A program made the position numbers and the translations under genes. This document shows, piece after piece, positions 1-8,962 of a stretch of DNA of 64,000 nt. The stretch comes from Gammaproteobacteria bacterium. Lineage in GTDB: Bacteria > Pseudomonadota > Gammaproteobacteria > SZUA-140. The stretch covers positions 1-64,000 of the forward strand of contig WFVD01000018.1 of the NCBI GenBank assembly GCA_015491865.1, given 5' to 3'. Each line of letters starts with the position of its first letter. Within the stretch, counting starts at the first letter, position 1. The notes below the pieces were generated by a model that had not been told where the DNA came from, ran no database searches, and saw nothing but the letters and a program-made list of their open reading frames with translations.

Positions 1-1
1 C

Positions 2-385
2 ATTCGCCAGTGGCTGGATAAAACGCTGCACCACACACTGCCCAAGGGACTGCTGGGCAAAGCCTTGTCATACCTGGCAAAGAACTGGAAAAAGCTCACG
101 ATTTACACAGAAGACGGTCGACTATCTATCGATAACAATCCCGCAGAGCATGCGATACGCCCCTTCGTTATTGGCCGTAAGAACTGGTTATTCAGTGCCA
201 GCGTCAGAGGTGCGAAATCCAGCGCCAACCTGTATGGTCTGATCGAGACAGCCAAAGCCAATGGGCTTGAGCCTTATGCTTATCTTCGGCATGTTTTTAA
301 AGCACTCCCTCAAGCGGCTAGTGTTGAGGAGATCGAAGCGCTTCTGCCCTGGAACGTGCGCCTGGAATCAGCTGCCATTAAATGA
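2..385 (+). pseudogene. IS66-family transposase, C-terminal part (5' end outside window)
   Basis: The reading frame is open from the window edge to a TGA at 383-385, so only the C-terminal part (about 127 residues) is visible. It matches the end of the IS66 TnpC catalytic domain: the segment DNNPAEHAIRPFVIGRKNW contains the last conserved acidic catalytic region, followed by GLIETAKANG and the family's closing LLPWN motif. Whether the upstream part is intact cannot be seen. The sequence GTTTATCGATCGTTTAC ending at 418 could be the right inverted repeat, since IS66 ends resemble CGCTTAC, but without the left end this is a guess. The element lies tail-to-tail with ppc. Confidence 0.85.
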
Positions 386-539
386 ATTTTTGCTAGATGG
401 GGTTTATCGATCGTTTACGATTGTGTGGCTTCGGGCGCTGAGAGCGTCGAACTGGAAAGAGCCGGGGCCCCTCGCTGTGGGAGGGCTGCTGGTGAAAACG
501 CTCTATAGAATGTGGCTGTACACCCTTTACAGCTTTCCG

Positions 540-3341
540 TTACCCTGTGTTACGCATTCCTGCAGCAATTGCGTTGATTGAGCGCAGTAGTGGATCAAGC
601 CATTTCTGGCGCTCCTCTTCGCTAAGTGATTCATCACGAAAACGCTGCAATAACATCACCTGAATGTAGTTGAGAGGGTTCAGGTAAGGGTCACGGCGGC
701 TAAGTGATAGCGCCAACCTTGGGTTATCTGCCAGTAGTTCTGGCGCTCCTGAGGCGTTAAGAATAGATTCAACAGTGCGATCATATTCATCGCAGACCAT
801 GGTCGAGACCTGGCGTGCCAGGCCTTTGTTTTTACATAAGGTGGCATACTCTTTGAGTATCGCCGTGTCTGCTTTCACTAGCGCCATTTGAGTGTTGCTC
901 ATCAGTGCGCGGAAGAATGGCCAGTTCTTATACATCTCTTTCAGCTGTTCATGCTTCTGAGCATCATCGTTACTCCACTGTTTGAGTGCAGAGCCGATGC
1001 CGTACCAAGCAGGCAGGGTGTGACGTGACTGCGCCCAGCCAAACACCCATGCAATCGCACGCACTGAGGATTTTGAACGATCCCCTTTTTTACGATGACT
1101 TGGGCGTGAGCCGATGTTCATCATGCCGATCTCAGTGACGGGAGTTGCCTCATAGAAGTAATCAAGGAAGCCGGGGGTATCATCAACCAGTTTACGATAG
1201 GCCTCTTCGCCATCTTCAGCAATCTGCTCCATCGCCGTTTCATAACGCTCGGGGACCGGAGCGGGCTCTTTGACGATATTTTTGCTCGCCTTGATCAGGC
1301 CGGTAACACCCATCGTTAATTCAGCGACAGCGGTCTCTTTATTACTATATTTATAGGTGATCATCTCACCCTGTTCGGTAAACTTGATCTGCCCTGTTAC
1401 GGTTCCCTCTGGTTGTGACAGGATCGCTTCATGGGTCGGGCCGCCACCACGCCCCATGGTGCCACCTCGACCGTGGAAAAGACGGCATTCGATGCCGCAG
1501 CTCGCAGTGAGTGCGATGATCTCCTGCTGGGCCTTATAGAGGCTCCACGCGGAGGAGAGGATACCGCCATCTTTGCAGGAGTCGGAGTAACCCAGCATGA
1601 TCTCCTGCACGTTGCCTGCGCTCTGTAACAGGCTTCGATAGACATCCGTTTTGAGCAGGTTCTTCATCACTTGTTCGATATGGCGCAGATCTTCAATGGT
1701 CTCGAACAGGGGGCTGATCTGGATATTACAGAACCAGTTGCCCTGTTTGTTTTTACCGACAAGCCCTGTTTGTTGAGCAAGGAACATCACTTCCATGATG
1801 TGGCTCGCGGTGTGTGTCATGGAGATCACATAACTGCCAAAGGCCTTGGCGCTGATCTCTTCACGCATTTTTTTCATCACATCGAACACTTCAAGAGTTT
1901 CGCGGGTGGTGTCGCTGAGTGACTTCCGATCAATCGTTAGCTGCTCGTCTTCAAGAAGTTCGCTAAGAAAGCGCATACGTTCCCGCTCGCTGAGTGCGGA
2001 GTAGTCCGGATTGCTGCTCTTCTGGGCCAGTATTTCGGTGACAGCATCGGTATGACGAGTAGACTCCTGGCGTAAATCGAGGCTGACGAGGAAAAACCCA
2101 AAGGTCTCGGCGAGGCGAATTAGATCTTTGAGTGCGCCGTTGGCGACATTGGCATCGCCGTGTGAAATCAGCGAATCACGAATCAGACGCAGGTCATTAA
2201 TAAAGTCTTCATCTGAATGGTAGCCATTCTCTGGCGTGAGCGTTTCTTGGGTATTGTAGAGACGGTCACGTACTGCCCACAGGTTACGTTCAAGACGGTA
2301 GCGCATGATGTGCAGCTTTCTGCGGTAGGGTTCGTCTCTAAAGCGATCAGGGTTGTCTGGAAAGGCGCTGGCAGCGTATCGCTCATCGCTATCGAGGCTC
2401 TTCTGGAAAGCCTCTCCCGGTGGGCAGAGCGATGCTGAATGGGTCAGGATCTTCGCCAGCGCAGAGAGACGGGGCAGGTACTCTTTGAGAATAGCCTTCG
2501 CATGCAGGTTCACCGCTGAAACTGTCGTTTCTGGCGTGACGTTAGGGTTGCCGTCACGATCACCACCGACCCATGAACCAAAGCGGATAAAGCTGGGAAT
2601 GGTAACGGTACTGCTGTTGTTGAGGCCGTAGATTCGCTCACTGGCTTTTTCAAAATCGCGATACATCAACGGTACCGCTTCAAAGAGGCTCTCCTGAAAA
2701 TAGAAGATGCCGTTGCGAATTTCGCTGGTTACTTTGGGGCGTTTGCTGCGAACCTCATTACTCTTCCATAAAACCTGGATCTGGCTCTCCAGTTGACTAA
2801 GGATATCGGCACGCTCTTCACGTGTTGGGCGGCCCTCATCAAGCTGCTGGCTGGTAACGAAGATTCGGCGCAGCGCCTCAAGGATGGTGCGGCGTTTTGA
2901 TTCGGTGGGGTGGGCCGTAATTACCGGGATATAAGCAAGTTTGTCAAAGATACTCTGTAGCTGTCCGGGCGTGATACCTGCATCATGAAAATCCCTTAAC
3001 GCTTCATCAAATGAGCCTGCCCCCTGAAGGCCGCCACGACGTTTCTGCTGGCGGCGCTGCTGGTGCTGATTGGCCTCTTCAGCAATGTTGACCAGGCTAA
3101 AGTAGATGCTGAAGGCGCGCACGACATGGGAGAGGATCTCTGGATCCAGCTTACGCATCATGCGCGCAAGTTGCTCATGCTTTTTAGGGTTGTGCTCTTT
3201 GCTGAGTCGAATATAACCCTTTCTAAGTGCCTCAACGGCAACAAAGACCCGGCCACCCGCCTGTTCGCGCAGGATATTGCCCAGCAAATTGCCAAAGAGT
3301 TTTACGCGTGAACGTAGTGCTTTATCACTATCACTAACCAT
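540..3341 (-). CDS. ppc: Phosphoenolpyruvate carboxylase
   Basis: Cytoplasmic anaplerotic enzyme that makes oxaloacetate from PEP and bicarbonate. At 933 residues it is somewhat longer than the E. coli enzyme (883). Catalytic signatures are present: VITAHPTESKRRT with the catalytic His near residue 150, the glycine-rich loop FHGRGGTMGRGGGP, and NIGSRPSHRKKG, and the C-terminus ends in the usual family tail (MRNTG). It is transcribed leftward toward the IS66 remnant. A GlgA-like gene lies 71 bp upstream on the same strand and may be co-transcribed. The ATG at 3341 is the first in-frame start; no unusual residues were noticed. Confidence 0.97.
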   Translation of the reverse strand: MVSDSDKALRSRVKLFGNLLGNILREQAGGRVFVAVEALRKGYIRLSKEHNPKKHEQLARMMRKLDPEILSHVVRAFSIYFSLVNIAEEANQHQQRRQQKRRGGLQGAGSFDEALRDFHDAGITPGQLQSIFDKLAYIPVITAHPTESKRRTILEALRRIFVTSQQLDEGRPTREERADILSQLESQIQVLWKSNEVRSKRPKVTSEIRNGIFYFQESLFEAVPLMYRDFEKASERIYGLNNSSTVTIPSFIRFGSWVGGDRDGNPNVTPETTVSAVNLHAKAILKEYLPRLSALAKILTHSASLCPPGEAFQKSLDSDERYAASAFPDNPDRFRDEPYRRKLHIMRYRLERNLWAVRDRLYNTQETLTPENGYHSDEDFINDLRLIRDSLISHGDANVANGALKDLIRLAETFGFFLVSLDLRQESTRHTDAVTEILAQKSSNPDYSALSERERMRFLSELLEDEQLTIDRKSLSDTTRETLEVFDVMKKMREEISAKAFGSYVISMTHTASHIMEVMFLAQQTGLVGKNKQGNWFCNIQISPLFETIEDLRHIEQVMKNLLKTDVYRSLLQSAGNVQEIMLGYSDSCKDGGILSSAWSLYKAQQEIIALTASCGIECRLFHGRGGTMGRGGGPTHEAILSQPEGTVTGQIKFTEQGEMITYKYSNKETAVAELTMGVTGLIKASKNIVKEPAPVPERYETAMEQIAEDGEEAYRKLVDDTPGFLDYFYEATPVTEIGMMNIGSRPSHRKKGDRSKSSVRAIAWVFGWAQSRHTLPAWYGIGSALKQWSNDDAQKHEQLKEMYKNWPFFRALMSNTQMALVKADTAILKEYATLCKNKGLARQVSTMVCDEYDRTVESILNASGAPELLADNPRLALSLSRRDPYLNPLNYIQVMLLQRFRDESLSEEERQKWLDPLLRSINAIAAGMRNTG

Positions 3342-3412
3342 GATGTCTCTTAAAATGTTATTAACAGCAGAGCTGCCCCGATAGGCAGTTATGAGTTCAA
3401 ACCGAGCGCGTA

Positions 3413-4879
3413 TTATACCTGAAGATCACTGTTTTCCTGAATTTCTATGGTTTTTTTATATAGATCAATGTATTGCTTAGCAGTTTTGCGCCAGCTAAAG
3501 TCCTGCTGCATGCCGTTAATGGCAATTTTTTTCCACTCTTTGGGCTGTTCCAGGTAAAAGGTGATGGCTCGATTGAGTGTGGTGAATAGCGTGTCAGCAT
3601 CGGTCAGGTCTAGCAGAAAACCGCTGGCGGTGTTGTTGCTGAGGGTGTGGTCGTTGGTGTCAACCACGCTGTCGGCAAGTGCGCTGCTGTTGTTTACCGC
3701 AGGTACCGTACCGTAACGTAGTGCCAGGCGTGGACGAGTAGCACATGGGTCCAGTCGTGATGGTGCAAGGTAGATATCGGCACCGCCGATGATTAGATGG
3801 GAGAGGTGGTTATCTTCACGAATATGGGCGGCGATCTGTTCTGAGTGGTTGAGGCAGATGTCACGCAGCTGAGAGACATACTCAATCTCCCCCTTACCCA
3901 GCAGGATGATCTGCATATCCTGTTTTAAGAGTGCCGGGATCACGGCTAATAACTGCTCTATACCCTCGGTAGTGGCTAGCTCTCCGATGACCCCGACCAG
4001 GCAGCAGTTTTCACGCGGTGGCAGATTAAAGGCGCGCTGCAGCGCCAGCTTGCTAAGAATTTTGTCGCCTATTGTGTGGCTGTTGTAGTTTCTGGGGAGG
4101 CGCTTATCTTTTGCAGGATTCCATTTCTGGTAGTTGAGGCCGTTCAATATACCGCGCAGATTCTTTTCGCGCGCCTTAAGCAGACTCTCAACGCCGCAAC
4201 TAGAACCTGCAGTAGTGATCTCTCTGGCATAGGTGGGGCTGGTGGTGCTGATATTATCAGCATAGCGTAACGCCGCTCTGGTAAAGCAGATCTGGCCCTC
4301 TATCATGATTGATGAATCGTCCATGAGGGTTGCTGGTAGCCCCCAGTTTTTCAGCAGCGTAAGTGCGACACGCGCCTGTTTTTCGGGGTTGTGCAGTGTA
4401 AAAAGAGTGGCGACCCGCTTTTCATGGTGCCTCATTAGAGGTGGTATCAGCCCCGTTTGCCAGCCGTTGCAATGCACCAGTTGGGGCCTCCAATTGAAAT
4501 TGGCCTCTCCTGTGGCGATGGCAACCGCGACCTGACAAAAGCGGGCAAAATGCTCATTATGGCCAGCATTGGCGTTGTCATCGGCTTCGTGACCATTCCC
4601 AGCTGGAATATCTGCCAGCAGTAGTTTCACCGAGCTGCCGGGTAGCTTGCTTTCATAAAGGCTGACCGGGAGGTCGAGGCCTTTGATCTTGAATTCGGCA
4701 CATAATGTTCTCTTGCCAACGCTATTCAGGAGTTCCTGGTAGGCTGGCGCCACCACATAAATATGGCGCCGCAGCGCTTTGATTGCCGGCGGTAGTTGCA
4801 TCGTCATATCGATGATCTGGTTGATCGACTCCTGTGGAGTGATCTCGCAGGTCGCAAAGAGGACATTATGGATATTCAT
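3413..4879 (-). CDS. GlgA-like GT5 fold protein lacking catalytic residues
   Basis: The 488 residues align end to end with bacterial glycogen synthase (GT5). Shared structural motifs include FTLHN, SPTYAREIT, ILNGLNYQKWNP, LRYGTVPAV and DFSWRKTAKQY. Signature catalytic motifs are replaced: the N-terminal KTGGL is SINQI (residues 18-22), HAHDWH is HCNGWQ, SRLTSQKG is GELATTEG (the essential Arg and Lys both become Glu), FEPCGLTQ is LDPCATRP, and RTGGL is NSSAL. The fold is probably kept and the ADP-glucose transferase chemistry lost, so this looks like a pseudoenzyme rather than glgA. The open frame and conserved core argue against simple decay. It is 71 bp upstream of ppc and divergent from the 6PGDH-like gene at 5025. 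No other glycogen gene is in the window. Confidence 0.85.
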   Translation of the reverse strand: MNIHNVLFATCEITPQESINQIIDMTMQLPPAIKALRRHIYVVAPAYQELLNSVGKRTLCAEFKIKGLDLPVSLYESKLPGSSVKLLLADIPAGNGHEADDNANAGHNEHFARFCQVAVAIATGEANFNWRPQLVHCNGWQTGLIPPLMRHHEKRVATLFTLHNPEKQARVALTLLKNWGLPATLMDDSSIMIEGQICFTRAALRYADNISTTSPTYAREITTAGSSCGVESLLKAREKNLRGILNGLNYQKWNPAKDKRLPRNYNSHTIGDKILSKLALQRAFNLPPRENCCLVGVIGELATTEGIEQLLAVIPALLKQDMQIILLGKGEIEYVSQLRDICLNHSEQIAAHIREDNHLSHLIIGGADIYLAPSRLDPCATRPRLALRYGTVPAVNNSSALADSVVDTNDHTLSNNTASGFLLDLTDADTLFTTLNRAITFYLEQPKEWKKIAINGMQQDFSWRKTAKQYIDLYKKTIEIQENSDLQV

Positions 4880-5024
4880 GCGGTATAGTTAGGTCTGTAA
4901 TCGATATGCCGGGTTTAGTTTCTGGCTCTATTGTTAAAAAGTCGTTTCGATGCCAACTTGTTAAAGGTTATCGGTATTTTTTCCTGAGCATTTAGAAAAA
5001 ACATGAATTGAGAAGGAATTATTA

Positions 5025-5861
5025 ATGAGATTTGCTCTGATCGGGCTGAAGGGGATGGCTGGAAACATGGCGCGCAGGTTGCGCCAGCAGAAGATAGAGG
5101 TAATCGGGTGCGACGAGGATAGTGACTATGGCAAGCAGCTGGCTGCCGACATCGGCGTGGTGGCGACTTCATCGCTAGTCGCAGCACTGAGAAAATTACC
5201 GGGGGATTCACCGAAGATTGTCTGGTTGATGCGGCCTGATAATGCAGCCGTTGATCGAGAGATTAAAAACCTGCTCAAACGGCTGTCTTTTGGCGATATC
5301 GTTGTTGATGGCAGCCACGCCAATTATCGTGATAGTCAGCGCCGAGGGGCACTGCTCTCACAGAGCGGTATCGGCTTTGTCGATGCCGGCATTCTGGATA
5401 GCGGCAATGGGGTTGAACGGGGCTTTTGCATAACGGTTGGGGGCGAACGAGAACAGGTGAATACAGTAAAGCCACTGTTACAGGCGTTGGCCGCTGATGG
5501 CGGCAGTGGTTGGTCCCACGTCGGCCCAGTCGGCGCTGGCCATTTTGCGAGGATGGTTCATTGCGGGGTTGAGTGGAGTGTGAGGCAGGCCTTTAATGAA
5601 GGGTTTGCGCTGTTGCAGGGCAAGACAAATTTCTCTTTTGATCTGGAGCAGGTTGCACAAACCTGGTCGAAAGGGGCGATGCTTGATGGCGCCGTGCTTA
5701 GCGATGAGGTTGCGATACTGAGCGCTGAGTCATCGGGATGCGTGCAACTACCCAACTTTGATGAGCTTCGCTGGACCGCTATTGAGGCCATTGATCAAAA
5801 TCTTTCCGTGCCCGCTATTTCTGCTGCACTGCAAAGCGCTGCGGGAGATCGAAGCAGCTAA
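5025..5861 (+). CDS. 6-phosphogluconate dehydrogenase-like protein with degenerate active site
   Basis: A 278-residue relative of the short (GndA/YqeC-type) decarboxylating 6-phosphogluconate dehydrogenases. The frame of the family is clear: MARRL near residue 18, YRDSQRR near 101, VERGFCITVGGE near 130, GPVGAGHFARMVHCGVEW near 167-184. Key residues differ. The Rossmann motif GxGxxG is GLKGMA; the substrate motif GGN is GSH (96-98); the SGG stretch is altered; the catalytic Lys is Arg176 and the neighbouring Asn is Cys180, while the following Glu183 is kept. Normal NADP-dependent decarboxylation is therefore doubtful. A good Shine-Dalgarno (GAAGGA) precedes the ATG, and a terminator follows. 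The gene is divergent from the GlgA-like gene. Confidence 0.82.
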   Translation: MRFALIGLKGMAGNMARRLRQQKIEVIGCDEDSDYGKQLAADIGVVATSSLVAALRKLPGDSPKIVWLMRPDNAAVDREIKNLLKRLSFGDIVVDGSHANYRDSQRRGALLSQSGIGFVDAGILDSGNGVERGFCITVGGEREQVNTVKPLLQALAADGGSGWSHVGPVGAGHFARMVHCGVEWSVRQAFNEGFALLQGKTNFSFDLEQVAQTWSKGAMLDGAVLSDEVAILSAESSGCVQLPNFDELRWTAIEAIDQNLSVPAISAALQSAAGDRSS

Positions 5862-5916
5862 CAGGTCGTTGAGATTCGTTCAGGCGAGTAAAGAGCAGGA
5901 GGGCCTGGCCTAAAAG

Positions 5917-5946
5917 AAGCCGTTTACGGGAGTAAATGGGCTTTTT
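5917..5946 (+). terminator. Rho-independent terminator after the 6PGDH-like gene
   Basis: The arm AAGCCGTTTAC (5917-5927) pairs with GTAAATGGGCTT (5932-5943) with one bulged base and one G-U pair, closing on the loop GGGA. The run of five T begins inside the 3' arm. It lies 56 bp after the stop codon. Confidence 0.75.
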
Positions 5947-6001
5947 GAGGTTGGTTTGAACACCGTATCGTACCGCCTGAATAGAATATGCAATATCCTG
6001 C

Positions 6002-6029
6002 TTGATAAAGTTTTGTCTGAGGGTATGCT
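6002..6029 (+). promoter_or_regulatory. Putative sigma-70 promoter for the KefB-type antiporter
   Basis: TTGATA (6002-6007) and TATGCT (6024-6029) are separated by 16 bp, about 95 bp before the antiporter ATG at 6126. This is read from consensus only. Confidence 0.4.
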
Positions 6030-6125
6030 GATATTGTTAGTGAAAACTACAGTTACACATGATTCAGCCGTATAAATTAGCTGCTTTGAACTGGATTTAA
6101 TTAAGATGTTGAGACGGTTGTATTT

Positions 6126-8108
6126 ATGATGGGCGCATCGGTACTTGATGCCATACTGGTGCTGCTGGCAGTTGCGGTGGTGGCCGTTGCAGCATTTCGA
6201 AAATTCAATTTACCACCAATCCTTGCCTATCTCTTTGTCGGTATGCTGGTGGGGCCGTACGCGCTTAACTGGATACCCGAGAGCGACGGAACGCTTTTCC
6301 TTGCCGAGTTCGGGGTGGTCTTCCTGCTGTTCACGATCGGGCTGGAGTTTTCACTGCCACAACTACTGGCGATGCGTCGCGAGGTGCTCGGATTAGGGGG
6401 CGGGCAGGTGGCCTTTACCGCGCTCGTCGCCGGTGGCGTCGCATGGCTGTTTGGAATGCCGCTAACCGCCGCATTTGTGATTGGTGGTGTGTTGGCGATG
6501 TCCTCAACCGCCATCGTTATCAAACAGTTGACCGAGCAGTTAGAAGTGAGTTCTCGTCACGGCCGCTATTCAGTGGGCGTTTTACTGTTTCAGGATGTGG
6601 CAGTGATCCCCTTTTTGATTGTGATCCCGGTGCTGGCCGGTGACTCAAACGCCTCAATATCAACAGAACTGGGGCTAGCGCTGCTGAAAGGTCTCTTTGT
6701 GATCGGTGTCATGCTGGCGATTGGACACTGGTTGTTGCGCCCGCTGTTTCACATCATTGCATCACAGCGCTCATCTGAACTCTTTACTCTGGCGGCGCTG
6801 CTATTTGCATTAGCGGCGGCGTGGCTGACCCATCTGTTTGGTCTCTCTTTTGCGCTAGGCGCCTTTATCGCCGGCATGTTGCTGGGTGAAACAGAATTCC
6901 GCCACCAGGTTGAGGCCGATATTCGCCCTTTCAGAGATGTCTTGCTGGGGCTGTTTTTTGTCACCATCGGGATGATGCTCGATTTGGCGGCGCTGCCCGC
7001 GATTATTCACTGGGTGCTGCTGTTAGTCGTTGCGATTATTGTCTTTAAAGTGGTATTGGTGACCGCGCTGAGTCGCTTGTTGGATGCCTCGCAGGGGGTC
7101 TCGTTACGTACCGGAATTGTGCTGGCGCAGGGCGGCGAGTTCGGTCTGGTGCTGTTATCGTTAGCGCTGGTAGAGGGGTTGCTCGATCCTGCTGCAAGTC
7201 AGGTAGTGCTGGCGGCGATCATTATTACGATGGTGCTGGCCCCTTTTCTGATCGCCTCCAATGGCACTATTGTGAAACGCTTCTACTCCGACTCTTATCT
7301 ACGTAATCGGGAGAGTCAGGTAACCGAAATGGAGGAGCAGTCTGAGCACCTGGATCAACATGTCGTGATCTGCGGTTACGGCCGCATAGGGCAGAATATT
7401 GCACGCTTTCTGGATCAGGAAGGTTTTAACTATATCGCGCTTGATTTAGATCCTGTGCGTGTGCGCGACGCGCGAGCAGCGGGCGAACAGGTTTTTTATG
7501 GCGATTCAACCCATATCGAAAATTTAGGAGCAGCCGGAATTGGGCGCGCCAAAGTGCTAGTGATCAGTTTTGATGATTATTCGCGCTCAATGAAGATTCT
7601 TGAGCAGGTTAAACGACTTTGGCCAGAGCTGCCGGTGCTGGTGCGCACCCGTGATGATGCCAACCTTGACGGCCTGCAACAGGCAGGAGCCACAGAGGTG
7701 GTGCCAGAGACATTGGAGGCGAGCCTGATGCTGGCATCACACCTGTTATTACTGCTGAATGTACCCGTCTCACGCATCGTGAGAAGTGTGCAGGAGGTGC
7801 GTAGTAGCCGGTACCAGATGTTGCGCGGCTTCTTTCACGGGCAGGAGGCAGAGTCGCTGGAACAGGCACCATCATTCCGCGAGCGTCTTCAGTCGGTGGA
7901 GCTGCCTGAGGCTGCTTATGCCGTTGGGCGAACATTGGGAGCGCTGAAGCTGCGAGAGGATGGAGTGGTTGTCACCGCTGTACGTCGTGGAGGCATTAAA
8001 GGGCAGCAGCCACAACCGGACATGGTGTTGCAGGCAGAAGATATTCTGGTGCTCTACGGAACGCCTGAAGATCTGGCCCATGCCGAAACAAAGCTTTTAC
8101 AGGGCTAA
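6126..8108 (+). CDS. CPA2-family cation:proton antiporter with TrkA N and C domains (KefB-like)
   Basis: A 660-residue inner-membrane protein. Roughly residues 5-385 form a hydrophobic Na+/H+-exchanger domain of about 12-13 helices. A cytosolic RCK/TrkA-N domain follows (about 415-530), starting with the nucleotide-binding motif VVICGYGRIGQNIARFL, then a TrkA-C domain (about 580-655, with EDILVLYGT). This is the architecture of KefB/KefC/YbaL transporters, which move K+ or other monovalent cations in exchange for H+ under nucleotide or thiol control. No KefF/KefG ancillary gene is adjacent, so glutathione gating is not indicated. truA follows 20 bp later and may be in the same transcript. The ATG at 6126 is immediately followed by a second ATG; either could start translation. 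Confidence 0.9.
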   Translation: MMGASVLDAILVLLAVAVVAVAAFRKFNLPPILAYLFVGMLVGPYALNWIPESDGTLFLAEFGVVFLLFTIGLEFSLPQLLAMRREVLGLGGGQVAFTALVAGGVAWLFGMPLTAAFVIGGVLAMSSTAIVIKQLTEQLEVSSRHGRYSVGVLLFQDVAVIPFLIVIPVLAGDSNASISTELGLALLKGLFVIGVMLAIGHWLLRPLFHIIASQRSSELFTLAALLFALAAAWLTHLFGLSFALGAFIAGMLLGETEFRHQVEADIRPFRDVLLGLFFVTIGMMLDLAALPAIIHWVLLLVVAIIVFKVVLVTALSRLLDASQGVSLRTGIVLAQGGEFGLVLLSLALVEGLLDPAASQVVLAAIIITMVLAPFLIASNGTIVKRFYSDSYLRNRESQVTEMEEQSEHLDQHVVICGYGRIGQNIARFLDQEGFNYIALDLDPVRVRDARAAGEQVFYGDSTHIENLGAAGIGRAKVLVISFDDYSRSMKILEQVKRLWPELPVLVRTRDDANLDGLQQAGATEVVPETLEASLMLASHLLLLLNVPVSRIVRSVQEVRSSRYQMLRGFFHGQEAESLEQAPSFRERLQSVELPEAAYAVGRTLGALKLREDGVVVTAVRRGGIKGQQPQPDMVLQAEDILVLYGTPEDLAHAETKLLQG

Positions 8109-8128
8109 ACAGGTTTTTCAGGTCGGAT

Positions 8129-8923
8129 ATGCGTATCGCGTTAGGGGTTGAATATGACGGTGCCAACTTTAACGGTTGGCAGATTCAGGCGCAGGGGCAG
8201 GGCCATTCTGTGCAGGGCTGCGTTGAGCAGGCTTTAGCAAAAGTGGCGAATCACGAAGTGCGTACCTTCTGTGCAGGGCGCACCGATAGCGGGGTGCATG
8301 CGACGGGGCAGATCATCCATTTCGACAGTGAGTCGGTGCGTAAAGCGCGTGGCTGGGTGCTTGGTAGCAATGCACATCTGCCTGATGATGTGGCGGTGAT
8401 CTGGGCAAAGCCGGTTAGCGATGCGTTTCATGCACGTTTTTCAGCGCAGCGCAGGCGCTATCGCTATGTGATCTATAGCCGCCCGGTGCGCCCCACTTTT
8501 CTGGCGCGACGGGTGACGTGGGAATACCGAACGCTCGACATCGAACGGATGCAGGCAGCGGCCAGCTATCTGCTGGGCGAGCATGACTTCTCATCGTTCC
8601 GTGCCTACGCCTGCCAGGCGAAAAGTCCGGTACGAACGGTGCACGAACTTAAACTGAGTCGCTCGGGTGAGCGCGGTGAATTCATCATGCTCGATATCGA
8701 AGCGAACGCTTTTTTACACCACATGGTGCGTAATATCGTGGGTGTACTATCAGCCATTGGTGCCGGCGAGCAGCCAGTCGAATGGGCGCGTGAGGTGCTT
8801 GAGCATCGCGATCGCAAGCTGGGCGGGGTAACCGCGCCACCGTACGGTTTGTATCTGGTTGGGGTTGAGTATCCCGAAGAATTTGGTATTCCTTACCTTT
8901 CACCACCTCAGATGGTCTGGTAA
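8129..8923 (+). CDS. truA: tRNA pseudouridine(38-40) synthase TruA
   Basis: 264 residues, normal length. TruA converts uridines 38-40 of the tRNA anticodon arm to pseudouridine. The catalytic aspartate lies in CAGRTDSGVHA (near residue 52). Other family motifs are GWQIQAQG, HARFSAQRRRYRY, and FLHHMVRNIVG near the C-terminus. It precedes trpF by 39 bp, the usual gammaproteobacterial order. Confidence 0.97.
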   Translation: MRIALGVEYDGANFNGWQIQAQGQGHSVQGCVEQALAKVANHEVRTFCAGRTDSGVHATGQIIHFDSESVRKARGWVLGSNAHLPDDVAVIWAKPVSDAFHARFSAQRRRYRYVIYSRPVRPTFLARRVTWEYRTLDIERMQAAASYLLGEHDFSSFRAYACQAKSPVRTVHELKLSRSGERGEFIMLDIEANAFLHHMVRNIVGVLSAIGAGEQPVEWAREVLEHRDRKLGGVTAPPYGLYLVGVEYPEEFGIPYLSPPQMVW

Positions 8924-8962
8924 TCTGCAGGTTACTATTCCGGAATTTTCTAAATTACCTTT

